Position numbers and translations under genes: made by a program. Shown here piece after piece: positions 31,540-45,737 of a stretch of 64,000 nucleotides of DNA. The stretch is from contig NC_046683.1 of assembly GCF_009870125.1 (NCBI RefSeq), positions 18,113,001 to 18,177,000 on the forward strand, read 5' to 3'. The stretch comes from Drosophila pseudoobscura (Eukaryota > Arthropoda > Insecta > Diptera > Drosophilidae). Each line of letters begins with the position of its first letter. Within the stretch, counting starts at the first letter, position 1. The notes below the pieces were generated by a model that did not search any database, was not told where the DNA came from, and was given only the letters and a program-made list of their open reading frames with translations.

Positions 31540-32094
31540 ATGGAATCATCATTCTTAGCTGCAGACAATGGTCTCGACGATATACAATATTTAATACATC
31601 TGGAAGCCATCAAGCGATTCACCGAAGACAGCAAGAACGTTCAGCGCAATGTGGAGGAGCACGCGCGTAACTGGCTAGACGCCAAGTGCGAGTACCAAAG
31701 CCACTACCAGCGCTTGGTCGGCATTGCGAAGTGCACCCTGCTGCGGAACGCCGCAGACGCTCAGAAACGCGTTTCTCTTGATCAGGCCCCCCCATGTATA
31801 GCCAGCGATGTGAAAATGTTGGCATCAAAAATTGATAGCGACAAAGAACCCACGATCTTAGACCAACAGACCATTGAGCAGTGCAGAATCAAGCTGGAGA
31901 CGGGCCACCGAGCGCGCTCCCAACTTAGAAAGCAGCAGCAAAACTGTGCCGACAATCACGAGGCCCTCAAGTCGGTGCACGCGTCGGTGGAGCTTGTGGA
32001 GAACGGTCTGGAAGCGGCTATTCTTCAGGCACTGGACAATCCGGTCAGTGAGCTACCGCCGAGGGAATCGGGCAAGAATGTTGACTCGTCATAA
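31540..32094 (+). CDS. dgt4: Small coiled-coil protein, probably augmin subunit dgt4
   Basis: A single-exon 184-residue protein starting MESSFLAADNGLDDIQYLIH; I used the ATG at 31540 because the only upstream in-frame start is a GTG. It is mostly helical, with charged heptad-like stretches (HARNWLDAKCEYQSHYQRLV and QQTIEQCRIKLETGHRARSQ), and has no enzyme motif. Size, helical nature and position next to Tip60, tyf, brn and cib genes suggest fly dgt4 (CG4865), a subunit of the augmin complex that recruits gamma-tubulin to spindle microtubules. The identity rests on recall and synteny, not an alignment. Confidence 0.5.
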   Translation: MESSFLAADNGLDDIQYLIHLEAIKRFTEDSKNVQRNVEEHARNWLDAKCEYQSHYQRLVGIAKCTLLRNAADAQKRVSLDQAPPCIASDVKMLASKIDSDKEPTILDQQTIEQCRIKLETGHRARSQLRKQQQNCADNHEALKSVHASVELVENGLEAAILQALDNPVSELPPRESGKNVDSS

Positions 32095-32358
32095 ATATAT
32101 TTGGAATACATGGATTCTTTGTACATTATTAAAAGCGTAACAGATAAAAACTATTATTTACGAACTACAAGGCTTCCAGTTAGTCTCTTGCGGGGCTCGG
32201 GGCATGCCAGCGCTGGTCAGGTCAGTCCTGCGGCGGGTAGCCGGCTCAAGCGACCACGCTGTGGCTGGGTTAATAGCAATAGCAGGCCATCTACAATGAA
32301 TTTACAAATATTATAGCTAGGTGTAAGCGAGCGTTGCATGGCAGGGTGAGAGGTTGGG

Positions 32359-34216
<1,858 letters not shown>

Positions 34217-34360
34217 TTGCCCCTGTTATTATTACACACTCGTATATTTTGGTGCTATTCAAGAAATTTAAGAACACAAGCAACTTGCAAATATGCAAAA
34301 AGGGTTGCCAGGTAATGAAAATATACCGATATTTCATCGATGTAATTTGTGAACACATCG
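34217..34360 (-). promoter_or_regulatory. Tip60 promoter region
   Basis: About 100 bp upstream of the Tip60 start lies AAAATATACCGA (34317-34328), a Motif 6 reverse complement, followed by TTCATCGATG, a DRE/BEAF-type ATCGAT. This is the same pair of motifs seen at Xpac and in the cib array. Confidence 0.55.
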
Positions 34361-35750
34361 AGTATTGATGTTTTCCCGCTAAAAGAATCAATATGCAAAT
34401 AATTTCATCAATACTGACAGTAAATATTTAACAATTTAATCAATTTAAGTTTTTTTTAATAAATCTACATTCCTTTTAAGCATTCTAATATCAACAAACG
34501 TAGGTATAGTATAAAAAGGCGATAGTTTCGAATGAGTTGTGACATCACAGTTTATAAATATCGATGCTGCTGACACTTGCAGTGTTGCAAAAAGTTGGAA
34601 AAAGTGTTGCTAACGCAACAGCGTAAAAGTGTTCTTTTCTAAATTTTTCATGTGCTGTGCGATGAAACAAATCCTGTTGTGCATGCTACAAACAGTTGCA
34701 TATTGCATTTACAATCAAATATTTGTGCATTTTGACCTCTCTGCCACAATGGCAATTTGCAATTTCAGTGTATAAATGCCGTTTTACTTGTAATGTTCAA
34801 AGAGAAGGTCAGAAAAATGTACACAGTTCTGTGTAGTAGCAGCAGTGCATAGATTGTAGGCATACCTGCGCTCCCAAGTGTAAGTGTGTGCGTGTGCGCA
34901 TAATGTTATACAGCTGTCGCCGCCTATCGTGTGTATCAGTGAATAACAAATGTGATCAACAAAAAAGTGCATTGTAAGCATTGTTAATGCATTCACATAC
35001 AGGGCCCAATCATATATATGACAACATATGTATACATACTAATGAAAAAAGGCGCATTCCTTTTCAATTGCAAAAAAAACCTGTGTGGCAAAATGACGTG
35101 TTTTGCGCTGGTGTTGCCACTGACAACAGCAACAGGGTTGCCAACTAGCGTGCGCAACAAATCGCAAGCTAAGCTAAGCTATCCGCAGCGAATAATCTGA
35201 CAATATCTGATTAAATATTACGCGCTTAACAAACAATGAATAAATCGAGTCCTATAGCCCCGGGATAATCTTCGTCAGTAGTATTACGTCCATAAAATTC
35301 GCCCATAAATGGAATGCCGTTGCACTGGCAACGCCAGTTCGAATTCAGTAGCTTGACAACACTAGTTGGCTTGTATGGCAAAAAAAGGAATAATTTTTTT
35401 ACGAATTGTGAAGCTACCGACGAAGACGAGGCCGCCTAAAAAGGCAACCATAAGAATTGTCAAGTAATTAACGATACAAATGTTTCATCCCATGCTTTTT
35501 CTGTGCAGTGTTTTAATTCTACGACCCAGCCGTTTAACTGTCATCCGATAAACCCAAGCAAACAACAACAGCAGGAGGCATCAACCGACACTCTGCAACA
35601 TTTTGTTGCAGCACAAGTGCAATTGTCGCACATTTGATTGCCGCATATCTCACTTTACACAGAAGAACTAATAAATGTATTGTTGAGTCAACGTAGATCT
35701 GCGAAAATAGGACAGTTGGCCGTGTTTTAAAACAGTGTGTGGTTCGGCGC
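34361..35750. other. Intergenic DNA between Tip60 and tyf
   Basis: AT-rich with several GTTGCCA- and ATCGAT-containing patches (34555-34570). It probably holds the upstream regulatory region of the downstream gene. No coding frame is supported. Confidence 0.4.
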
Positions 35751-36230
35751 CACAGCGAGCGAGTGGTTCGGTTATTTTTTTGTGTGTGCCTTGACAAGTG
35801 CAAAAGCAGGAGGAGTAGAAGTCAATACGCAATAGGAGGGCAGCGCCCCTAAACTATATTATTTGAAATCGACAATAACTAACGGAAGACCAACAGAAGC
35901 GGCAGCATCGTTAACTAGCAGAAGCGGTGGCGTCCGCAAGGCGCTGGCCAGCTGTGAGCTTCCTAGCTAATACCGTGGGGAAGAGGAAAAGCAGAGCCAC
36001 CCACCAGCAGCAGATAAGCCCAACACCGGGCAACAGTTCGTAAGTATGGTTTGGCTATGGGCAGTAGCTGAATCCCTGGCCTTGACTACGACCACGACCA
36101 CAGACCCCGGGTCGCACATACTAACCATCATGGCATATATGTGTATTTTGGCTCTCTACAGGTTCGGGAAATTTTTGATGGCATTTGATTGTTTCGTCAC
36201 CTGGTCGCCCTGTTATATGCCACCCAAAAG
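35751..36230 (+). other. tyf: tyf 5' untranslated exons (likely)
   Basis: A donor TTC|GTAAGT at 36039/36040 and an acceptor CTACAG at 36161 define a 122-bp intron just ahead of the coding ATG at 36231. The upstream exon is rich in CAGCAG and purines, typical of fly leaders. Its 5' end is not determined. Confidence 0.45.
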
Positions 36231-39200
36231 ATGAACAATGAACAAAAGCCAGCATCACCAGAGACATCATCATCCACAACACAACCATCCACAACCTCAT
36301 TTGCAACCGCTTCTGGTGAGCGATCTGCAGAGCGCTTGGCTGCAGCCAATAGTAAGATACCATCCATTATACTCCATACGCCCATTGTATCAATTGCGTC
36401 TGGGACTATGAGCAAAAGCACTACCACTACAACATCGACAAAGACAACTCCGACCGCACATAGCACAGAAGAGCTGTTAGAAGCAATGGCAAATAATTTG
36501 GCAAAACACGACAGCGTGCCGGTGCAACGTGACGATGGGAGTATCGGGTTTCGTGGCCAGAAAAAAGCAGCGTCTACAAATACGAAATCCACATCAAAGT
36601 CAGTGACAGATAGCGATAAGAGGAAGTCATACTCCCCCCCAATCAGTGGCAGCAACAGTACCATTAACAGTCATAACAATCCCAGTGGCAGTGGCAGTGG
36701 CAGTGGCTGTGGCATTGGCAGCGATAGCTCCACCACTCCCGTACCATCGTTATCAGCGTCAACGTCAGCATCAGCGTCAGAGGTCCTGTCAACTTCCAGT
36801 AACATAACGACTCCTGAAGAAGCAGGGGCCGCCAACTTCGTCTACTCATTTCTTGACGATACGTCAAAGCTGGAAGGACCCACACGCAGGCGCCTGCAGT
36901 ATGGGGTGGGAGCGACGGGTAAAACCCAGGATGATCAGAATGTGGGAAAGCGACAGAAAAAGAAAAAGGTGAGTGCAGTACACGGAGAGACATGTATCCA
37001 TCATCATCATCATCATCATCATCATCTTTGTATCCTTCAAAAACCCCAAACCCACTCCGTCCCCCCTCTGGTTATTTGGTTGTTTTGTTTTGGTACTTGT
37101 ATTGGTTTCGCAACTATTTCATCTGTAAATACGTCATTGTATCGTGGGATGGGGACGACGGTGCATGAACAGCCTCGGTGCACCCCGCCAGGTTGCGCAC
37201 GTGTATCTATCATATCATTTAATCGAAATTATTCACCGTTTCACTAGCTTTTAAATAAGTAATCACACATACTACCTATATTAATCATAGTACATACAAT
37301 GTATGCTAAGTTAATCAATTATATTCATACATACATACTAATCAATCATAAGCTACGTACTAACAATCCTACTCACTATTATTTATGATTAATTTCTATA
37401 TCATTCCACATTATTTACTTACCTATATTTTACTTCTCTTCTGCATCATTTGAACCCATTTAAACATTTTAGGTCCCTTTTAATCACTTTCCATAATATG
37501 TTTGTTAGCTGCATGCCGTACAAAAATTTGAATAAATGAAATATTGAATCACCCTGACATGGCTCTTAAGAATTACGTTGCTTTGGGTAAAGAAATGGCG
37601 ATTTAAATGGCTTATTTTCATCGTGGGGAAATGCAAATACATATAAAATAAGAACTCACCTAGAAGATGACAAAAAATAACAAATAACAAAGATATTAAC
37701 CACACAACACATTTATGTACATATATTAGCACGATAAGAAAGCTGAATTTATTTCTAATTAATTTTTTTGTATTTTGCTTGCTCATTTTTCATTTGAATC
37801 TTTTACTTTGATACCCCTAACGAAGATAATCCATGGGCAGGAACCACACAATTTTGAAGGGAGAATACCACCGGCACACGCACACATCACTGTTTTTTGT
37901 TTAACACACACTCGTACTGACACGCCCACGCGATTGGCGATCTGTGCCTTAAGCGAAATTGGAAAAGTAACCGATATTGAATTGAGCCGCAAAGTGGAGA
38001 TGATAAAGAATAAAAGAAACAAAATTCATTTCAATTGAGAAATCTACATCTGTACATGTTTTTGATATTGATTCGAGACGGGATTACAAAATCGTTATGT
38101 TGATCGCGGGCTGTTTATTTTGTTTACACAATTTTCCATCCTTTTCAATCGAGCAAGAATCCCGTCTGTGCTGCACAACAAGTATGGCGCGCCGAAATGA
38201 AAACCTCAACTACGACGATAAATACATTTATATCAAAATTAAGCCGCTAATTAGGCAGCCTCCTATATCGATATATGTACATATGTATGTATGTATAATA
38301 TATTGATGCGATAAAAATGACAATATTAGCATTCAAAAGCTTGGTCTTCTTATCCTCATCAACGATATTTTATTCTGTTCTATTCAAGGGTAGGAGGAGG
38401 CGAGAATGCAAATGTTAAAAGTCTGTTAAATCACACGCACAATGTCTCTTAATTGGAACATTAATGGTTCTGATATCTATCCGCAAGTAAAATTGGAATG
38501 TTGAGAAAGAACAGATGTTGCGAAATTCAAGCAAGAATTTGTTTGAAATTTGATTCGAAAAAACATAAAAATACACAAATGCAGTACAAAATTGGTTTCG
38601 GAAAACCACATTAGCGAAGACCGAACTGTTTTTCATATTTGCGTAAGCGCGGGTTGATCGTGTTTTTTCACGTTGCCTGCCTAATCAAAAAAGAATCACA
38701 TCTGTTCTGCTAATACATGTTTACAATTGCATGTATGTATGCATAGATGTTCCCGAACATTCCTATCAACACACAGACACACACACACACATATGTATCT
38801 ATAAAGAAGATGGTACAAAAAGGAGGTCCGCAATAGAGAAGTTAACCGTTATAGTAGTGCTGTAATGCGCTGCCCGCAAAGAAAACGCACAATAAGGAAA
38901 GGAACGAAAATTAGTTTGAGAAATTGTTCTGCAGATCGCAGTCGACATTTGTGTGTGGCTTTGGTTAGAATTCCTGAAGCGATAAAATAACTGTATAAAC
39001 AACAGAAATCTGTACATATTTCAGCAAACCACATCCGTGACTGAACCGCCGCACTTTATATACATACAAACAAACATACATCTATTTTTTATTATACCCA
39101 TTTATTTGAGTCGTGTGTTTCCACCATTCCGCATGTGTTTTGTGTTTCCATAAGCTTTGATTTAAAACAATTGTCATACTGCTTGGAAAAGTGCATTGAA

Positions 39201-42200
39201 CAAAGTAGAAGTGTTAGAGCCTCGCATGCGTTCGGATTGAGAGTCGCTTCCTAGTGAGGTTATGCACGACGCTGGAGTGCGGTGCGTGTGTTTGTGTGTG
39301 CGTGAGTGTGTGTGAACTATTTTTTTTTGCAATGTCGCGAAACGTTGAAAACATTATATTTTAAAGACGCTTGATACATCTTGCAGACAAAATACGATGC
39401 CTGGGAAGATAGCGACTTCAATGATCTCGATGATGCGTCACTGAAGAAGCTTCTCGAGGAGGCGTATTGGTACCGTAATCCTGGCGACAGGAAAAACAAA
39501 AGCGAGCGTTTTCTGGTAAGTACTCTGACCTCTCACGCGCTTTTCACAGCCCTAATCTCGATCCAATCCAATTTTGTGTGCAGCAAATGCTCAAAAAGGC
39601 TGAGTACGACGAAGAGATCTCTTATCGTGCCATTAAATCCTGCCTCACACTCAACCCAACCACTCTAGCGACGTCAGCGTCCACATCCGGGGTAGCCGGC
39701 ATTAGCAGCAGCAGTAACAACAACACCCACCACACAAACAATCGATCCGGGGAGCGTCACAAGCAGGGCGGCTCCTTGCAGGATCTTGTCGAGGCGGCTC
39801 ATCGAAGTGGGGCGGCCACCACATCTGCGGCGGCGGCAGCAGCAGCAGCAGCGGCGGCAGCCACATCGGCGACAACCCAACGTTTCAACTGTGATTACCA
39901 GCTGAGTGGACGCGCGAACCGTCGCCACCAGCAGCAGCACAACAACAACAACAACAACAACCAAAACGCACCCTCTGCCTCCAAAAAGATCAAGAACTGG
40001 TCGGTGTCGGGACGGCAGCGCGAGGGAGGAAGCCTTCCGAGCAGCGTCAACTTTGAGCCAGCGACAACGTCCATGGATGCCAAGCTGAAACAGACTATGG
40101 GCGAGTCATCCCAGTCCCAGGCTGCAGCTGGCAAGAACAGTGCCGGCAGCTGCAGCAGCCTGCCCAGCCACCTGGGCGAGGCTGAGGCCGGCACCCAGTT
40201 CGATATGGATGATGATGAGACGGGTGGTGGTGCGAGTGGGAGTGCTGCCGCAGGCGCTGGCCCAATCCAACAAGAATGCCTGTTGGAGGTAAGCGATGAT
40301 ACACTGAATCAATGGGACGTCTGTATGGATCAAACGCTCTGGGAGATAGCTCAATCGAGTCTAATCGAAACCGATGGGTGGCAAATTGGGTCAAGTCCAT
40401 TTGAGGCGGTAAGATGCGACGCTGTAAGGTCGCCAGCTGCCCTTCAATGGCGTGGCATGGCCTGCCAGCGAGCAGCATAATTCAATTAGTAATCCATAAA
40501 CCTGTAGTAATCGCAATAATCAATATTCCTCTATACGTCGTCTCTTGCGGACAAAGTCTCTAAATGGAAATGTAGAATTAATCAAGTTATGTCTACCCCA
40601 CAAACACCCACACCCAAACACATACACTAACACCCATACCATAACACACAAACGCACGCATTAACTTCCATTCCATTAATATGTATATGCATCTGTATGT
40701 ATGTATTACGTATTTACGCCCTGCAGAGAGATAGTGGGTGTGCGTGCCTGTCCCAGGTGTTATATATGAATATCCTATGTATTATGATACCATTGATTTA
40801 AGAAAGTTGTAGACAAAATCTGGTATGATGCATAGGTAGAAGGGATAGATGGAGGACTCCGCACCCATCTGCTGGCCTAATAGGTGGGATCATCATATCA
40901 TATTCACTTCACGGGGGGTAGTTGGAACTAACACGGGGGGGGGCAGGACTTTTTTTGTACATTTTCCCTTTGAATTTGTGATTTGTAAAAGTCTGCCGCA
41001 AAAAGGGGGTTTGCAAAGTCGCGATCGAATCAGATTTCGTGTTTGGAAATATACTAACTTTCGTTTTCTCCGTTTCCTCCTGTTCTTTTCCGCGTTCAGC
41101 TTTCGGAGGACAATCGCGGAATAAAAAAGAAGAAAGCAGGCGGCGCCAATCCATCAACGTCGTATCTCAGCACAAAGGTGCTCGACAATTTCATGCAAAA
41201 CTACAGCCCGCATCAGCCCGAGTCGAGGGATTCGGCCATTGGAGGCGAGTATCAAATCGGAGAAACCCTGCCGTTGTTGGGGTCCGTTGGCATCAGGTCA
41301 CCCGGAATGCCCCACATGCAAGTACACCAACAGAACATGCAACTCCAGGCACAGTATTCGGCTGGTGGACACTTTGAAAGGGGAGTAGACGATCCCACCC
41401 GCAAAGTAGACGCCGGCTATGTGTCGCTGAGCGACAGCTATACGGCCTGCTCCTCGGTCTACGCCGATACGTCGACGATATCCCTTCCAAGCCGAGCCGC
41501 ATCCTCGGGGGATGTGTTTGGCAGGAAAAGCGGTCGTGCAGGTCCCGCGGTAACGGGTGCCAAGTCCACATCGGTAAGTACCAACGACTCACAAAGCAAA
41601 AACCAGTTACAAAAACATCTTATATCCAAAGCGTAACCTCGATGAGAATGGCAACGCCCTGAGCGATGGGTACGGCGCCAATGGCACGCCCAGCAGCAGC
41701 AGTAGCAATGGAAATGGCAATGGCAATGCCAATGGCAATGGCGGAAGCGGATCTAATCAGTTTACGGCCCTGATCACCACTACGATGGGTGCAAATGCAC
41801 CGCCATCGTCCGCAAGCCGCCAGAACAGCGTGTCCACGCTGCTCACAACCGGGAGCAACACAACAACCACTGCAATGGCAGCCGCTGCAGTGGCGGCCTC
41901 CTTCAATAGCCAGTTGCAGCAGGTTAACGTGGGGAACGGATCGGGAGGAATCGGAGCCGCAGCCGGAGTTGGAGTGGGTCCCGGAGTCGGAGTTAGTGCC
42001 GGTGCCGGCACTGGGGGACAGCCGACCAAGACCAAGTCAAAGAAGAGGTCGCAGCAGGAGCGCAACACAACCACTGTGGATGCCGAGTCAGTGGCCGGGT
42101 ATCGCGGCAAAGAGTCGGTGGAGCAGCTGGTCAAGTACATCGAGAACGATGGCAACAGCGGCGGACAGAAGAAAAAGGAGCGCAAGAAGCAAAACCAGAA

Positions 42201-45200
42201 GCTTAAGAAGAGCAACTCGCTGGAGGAGCTGCGTAGCTGTTCCAAAATGGAGGCGGACGACCTCAAGCGCGAGTCGGCCACCACCGAGATGATGCCCCAG
42301 AAGAAGGACTCCAACAATGCGAATGCCAGTGGCAGTGGCAAACAGAACTCTGCCTCCGTGGCGGACATTAGCAAGAACTGCAGCAAGGAGCAGCAGCAGC
42401 AGGTCACACCTGTCCAAGTCCAAGTCCAAGTACGTAAGGTCGCTGAAACCGCCGCTCAGCAGCGGAAAGGAGAGCGCCGTTCCTGGGGCACCGAGGAGCT
42501 GCAGTATCTGGGGGATCAGGAATATCGCAAGCCAGGCTTGGGTAAGGCTGCGGCCCGCTCTGAGCCCGATATCGAGGCGGAACCGATGCCGCTCTCCCTG
42601 CCGGCCCTCTCTTGTATGTCCGAAATGGATGCCCTGAACACCGTCCTCTCAGAGACAGCCGAATTCCATGTGGTGACAAAGAAGAAGAAACCAAAGAAGC
42701 AGCGAGCCGTCACCATGGACGATGCGGCCGTCGCGGCCGCTGCCCACGCGGGAGGCAATCTGCAGCGCATGCAGCAGATCACAAAATCTGCCTCCTCCAA
42801 CATGATGTCCCAGCGGACCCACTACTACACGGCGTACACCAACAGCGGCACGGGCTCCGGCTCTGGCTCTGGCTCCGGCTCCAGCAACCATCATGGCCAG
42901 TATCCGAGCAAGTCGGCACAGCAGCAGCAGCCGCAGTACCAGGATGCGCAGCCGCAGCATCACCATCACCACCATCATCATTACCATCATCATCATCATC
43001 ATGGTGGGTCGGGTTCGGTCAAAAAGGACAGCTCGCGACGCAAGTCCACATCCTCGATGCCGCCCTCGGAGAAATCCGATTCCAGTGATCTCGACTCAGT
43101 CCACTCGCTGCCGATCCAGACGGTCAAGAAGAAGAGTCTCGGCTTCAGCAGCGGCGGCGGCGGCGCCGGCACCACCAACAACAAGGAGCGGGCAGCGCAG
43201 GCCGCCACCCAACGTCAGGTTAAGAAAAAGACCCTGGCACCAGCTCCAATTTCCTATGCGGACATAGCCCGCAACAAGCGGGAGGCCCTGAAGAATGCCA
43301 GTGGCAATGGCAGTGCAAATGCCAGCGACCCAGAGCCGTCCGAATCAGCTGCAGGAGCTGGTGGGGCTGATAAGCCCGCCGGCGGCAAGGGCAGCAAGTC
43401 TAAAGTCAAACCGGATTTCCCAGAGCTGCCAGTAGCTCTATCCATACCGGTAGCCATCAGCACCGCCACCAGCACTAGCAGCAACACTGCCACCAATCAG
43501 GTGGCCAGTTCCAGCAACAACTCGTCGTCGGCGGGATCGATCAGCTACTCGAAGAGCCTGAATGCGACACCTGCCAGCAGCACCAGCGACGTTGATGCCT
43601 CGCCAGAGCTCACCCCCACTTGCACGACTGCCCCCAGCAGCAGCCTCTCCTCGTCACAGCCGGCGCTGCAAAAGTCCAAGAGTGTGGAGCACGATGCCAC
43701 TTATACGTTCAACAGCAGCAACCTCGATCAGCAGTACCCAGCCCTTGAGAAGACTGTCAAGAGGCATAGCACAACCAATGTGTCTCTGACAGCCGGCGTC
43801 TATCCAACTTCTAGTTCAGGATCGTCCGCAGGGACGGGCTCGTCATCAATTTTCAACTTTGCTGCCGCAACCAAGTTACAGATGGTGGACAAATCCACGG
43901 GAACCACATCATTACCAACTACCTCAGCCAAGTCCAAGACAAAGTCAAAGGACCTGTCATACAGCAGCGCAAGCAGCACCACCAGCAGCAGCTCGGGCAG
44001 TACCAGCAGCAAGAAGTCCATGAAGCTTGGCAACGAAGAGCCGGCGACTACTCCAGTGTCCATGCCAGTTGCCCAGAAGTCGACGACGGCCACCCAGACC
44101 GAGGGGACCAAGAAGATGGGCCACAAGATGTCCCACACCAGCAGCAAGCTGACACCTGAGCTTATCGCTGGTCGGCCGGCGGTGATAATACTCAACGATG
44201 ATCGCGACTCGGAAGAGGAGGGACTCAACAACGAGTTCATCTTTGGGGATTTCAACGAGGATGAGCTGAAGCTCTTCGACGACAAGAAAGAGGAGAAGGA
44301 AAATGAAAAAGAGAAAGAGAAAGAAAAGGAGAAGGAGAAGAGTGAGAAGAAGGTGAAACCACCAGAGTCGCAGCCGAAATCACAGGCAGAGCCAACAAAG
44401 CCACAGGCAGAGCTACAGCCAGGGCCAATGCCCCAGGCAGAGCCACAGGCAAAACCATTAGCCACACAGATGGACAAGCCAGAGCCCATGGATGAGAATG
44501 TGGATGAGGAGGAGGATGATAATCAGATTCCAGAAGCAGAACCAGAACCAGAACAAATCGGGGAGGACAAAACTGAGAAGAAGGAGACAGAAAACGCAGC
44601 AGCCACTCAGTCGGATGTCAGCTCCAGTAGCTACCAGCAGCTGATACTGAATGATTCGGGCGCTGCCTCTGATGTGGTCAACAGCTCGGCCAGTTTGGAC
44701 ATGCTATCGATCTCGGGCGAGGCCGTGCAGTCGTCGTCGCCAAACTCAGCGGCCATTTCCACAAACTCGGGCTCATCCAGCATCATCAACTCGTCGACAT
44801 CCTCAACACCTTCGTCTGACTCGGCGCCAAATTCCAACTCGTCGTCATCCGTTTCGATATCCTCCTCATCTGGAGGCAACGGTCCGATGGGCTTGTGCTC
44901 GGGATCGGGATCCGGTGCGGCCCATGTGGCGAACCAGTCCAGCGATAGTGGTATCTATGGTGCCGCCAACACGTCCGTGAAGGACCACATCAACCAGTTC
45001 CTTAGCCGGGCCAGCAGCAGTAGTGAGGAGCCGCTGCCGAATGTCCCCATCTCCATGCAACAGTTGGAGACCTGCAATGACATTGAGGCGGCCATCATAG
45101 CCGCTGCCCGGGCCGCGGCCGCGGCACGCAGTAACAGCTGCAGTCGCAGAAATTCCCAGGAACTGGAGTCCTCGCAGTCCCTGTCTCTGTCCAAGTCCAA

Positions 45201-45737
45201 GCAGCAGCAGCAGCATCAGCATCAGAGCCCAGTTGCCAAATCGAAGATTGCGCCCGTCTATACGACCTACAATGTTGGCGTACAGGACTACGACGAGGAC
45301 CTAGAAGAGCTGAGCTTCCTGGCCGACCTCAGAGATGCGGAGGTAGACGTGGAGGAGGAGGCGGAAGTGAAAGCGGAGGCTGATGCCGAGGCTGTTGCAT
45401 CGTCATCCCGCATAGATCCAATCGTAGACTACATTTCAAGCAGTGAGTTATCGAGAAATCGAGTCCCTTGTCAATATTTATTTTGGTCAGGATTAATGCA
45501 CAGTAGGCTGTGCATAACCTAGTTAGTTATAAACCTAGTGAACGGTCTGTTGATAGTTAAGAAAAGTCTAAATTATGTTTCCGAACTTGCGTAATTGATT
45601 TGTTAGGATTATTCGCACTATTTTTATCATCAAATACGAATAATTTCATTTTCATATCGTCTCGTCCCGCAGCTTGGCACGCCATTTCCACCAGCAAGCA
45701 TGTAATGTTCTACAAAGAGCCCGAACAGGAGATCTAG
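36231..45737 (+). CDS. tyf: Large low-complexity protein, probably twenty-four
   Basis: Six coding exons by splice signals and frame: 36231-36968, 39387-39515, 39584-40288, 41100-41573, 41632-45442 and 45673-45737, giving 1,973 residues. Most of it is Ser/Thr/Asn/Gln-rich and disordered. Well-conserved islands are KYDAWEDSDFNDLDDASLKK with LLEEAYWYRNPGDRKNKSE (exons 2-3), the end of exon 4 (KVLDNFMQNYSPHQPE), SYADIARNKREALKNASG, SVEHDATYTFNSSNLDQQYP, and RPAVIILNDDRDSEEEGLNN with EFIFGDFNEDELKLFDD. Long His, Lys-Glu and Gln runs are present. Size, X synteny and composition fit fly twenty-four (CG4857), an ATX2/PABP-associated activator of period translation; recognition is from recall, with no catalytic domain to confirm it. 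Confidence 0.55.
36969..39386 (+). other. Large intron of tyf
   Basis: From donor AAAAAG|GTGAGT to acceptor CATCTTGCAG. It contains an (ATC/CAT)n run at 36999-37025 and scattered AT-rich DNA, with no other gene visible. The exon 1 frame stays open 279 bp into it, so intron retention would add a short tail. Confidence 0.6.
40289..41099 (+). other. Intron of tyf with open read-through
   Basis: From donor GAG|GTAAGC to acceptor CGCGTTCAG. The exon 3 frame runs 192 bp into the intron before a stop (VSDDTLNQWDVCMDQTLWEI...), so a retained-intron isoform is possible. Otherwise CA-rich and AT-rich sequence. Confidence 0.55.

Noticed and set aside
36969-37247. Extension of tyf exon 1 with a poly-His tract
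   Set aside because: It reads past a strong splice donor into AT-rich intron; the His codons are an ATC/CAT microsatellite.
41757-44489. Long minus-strand frames over tyf
   Set aside because: Mirror of low-complexity coding sequence rather than separate genes.
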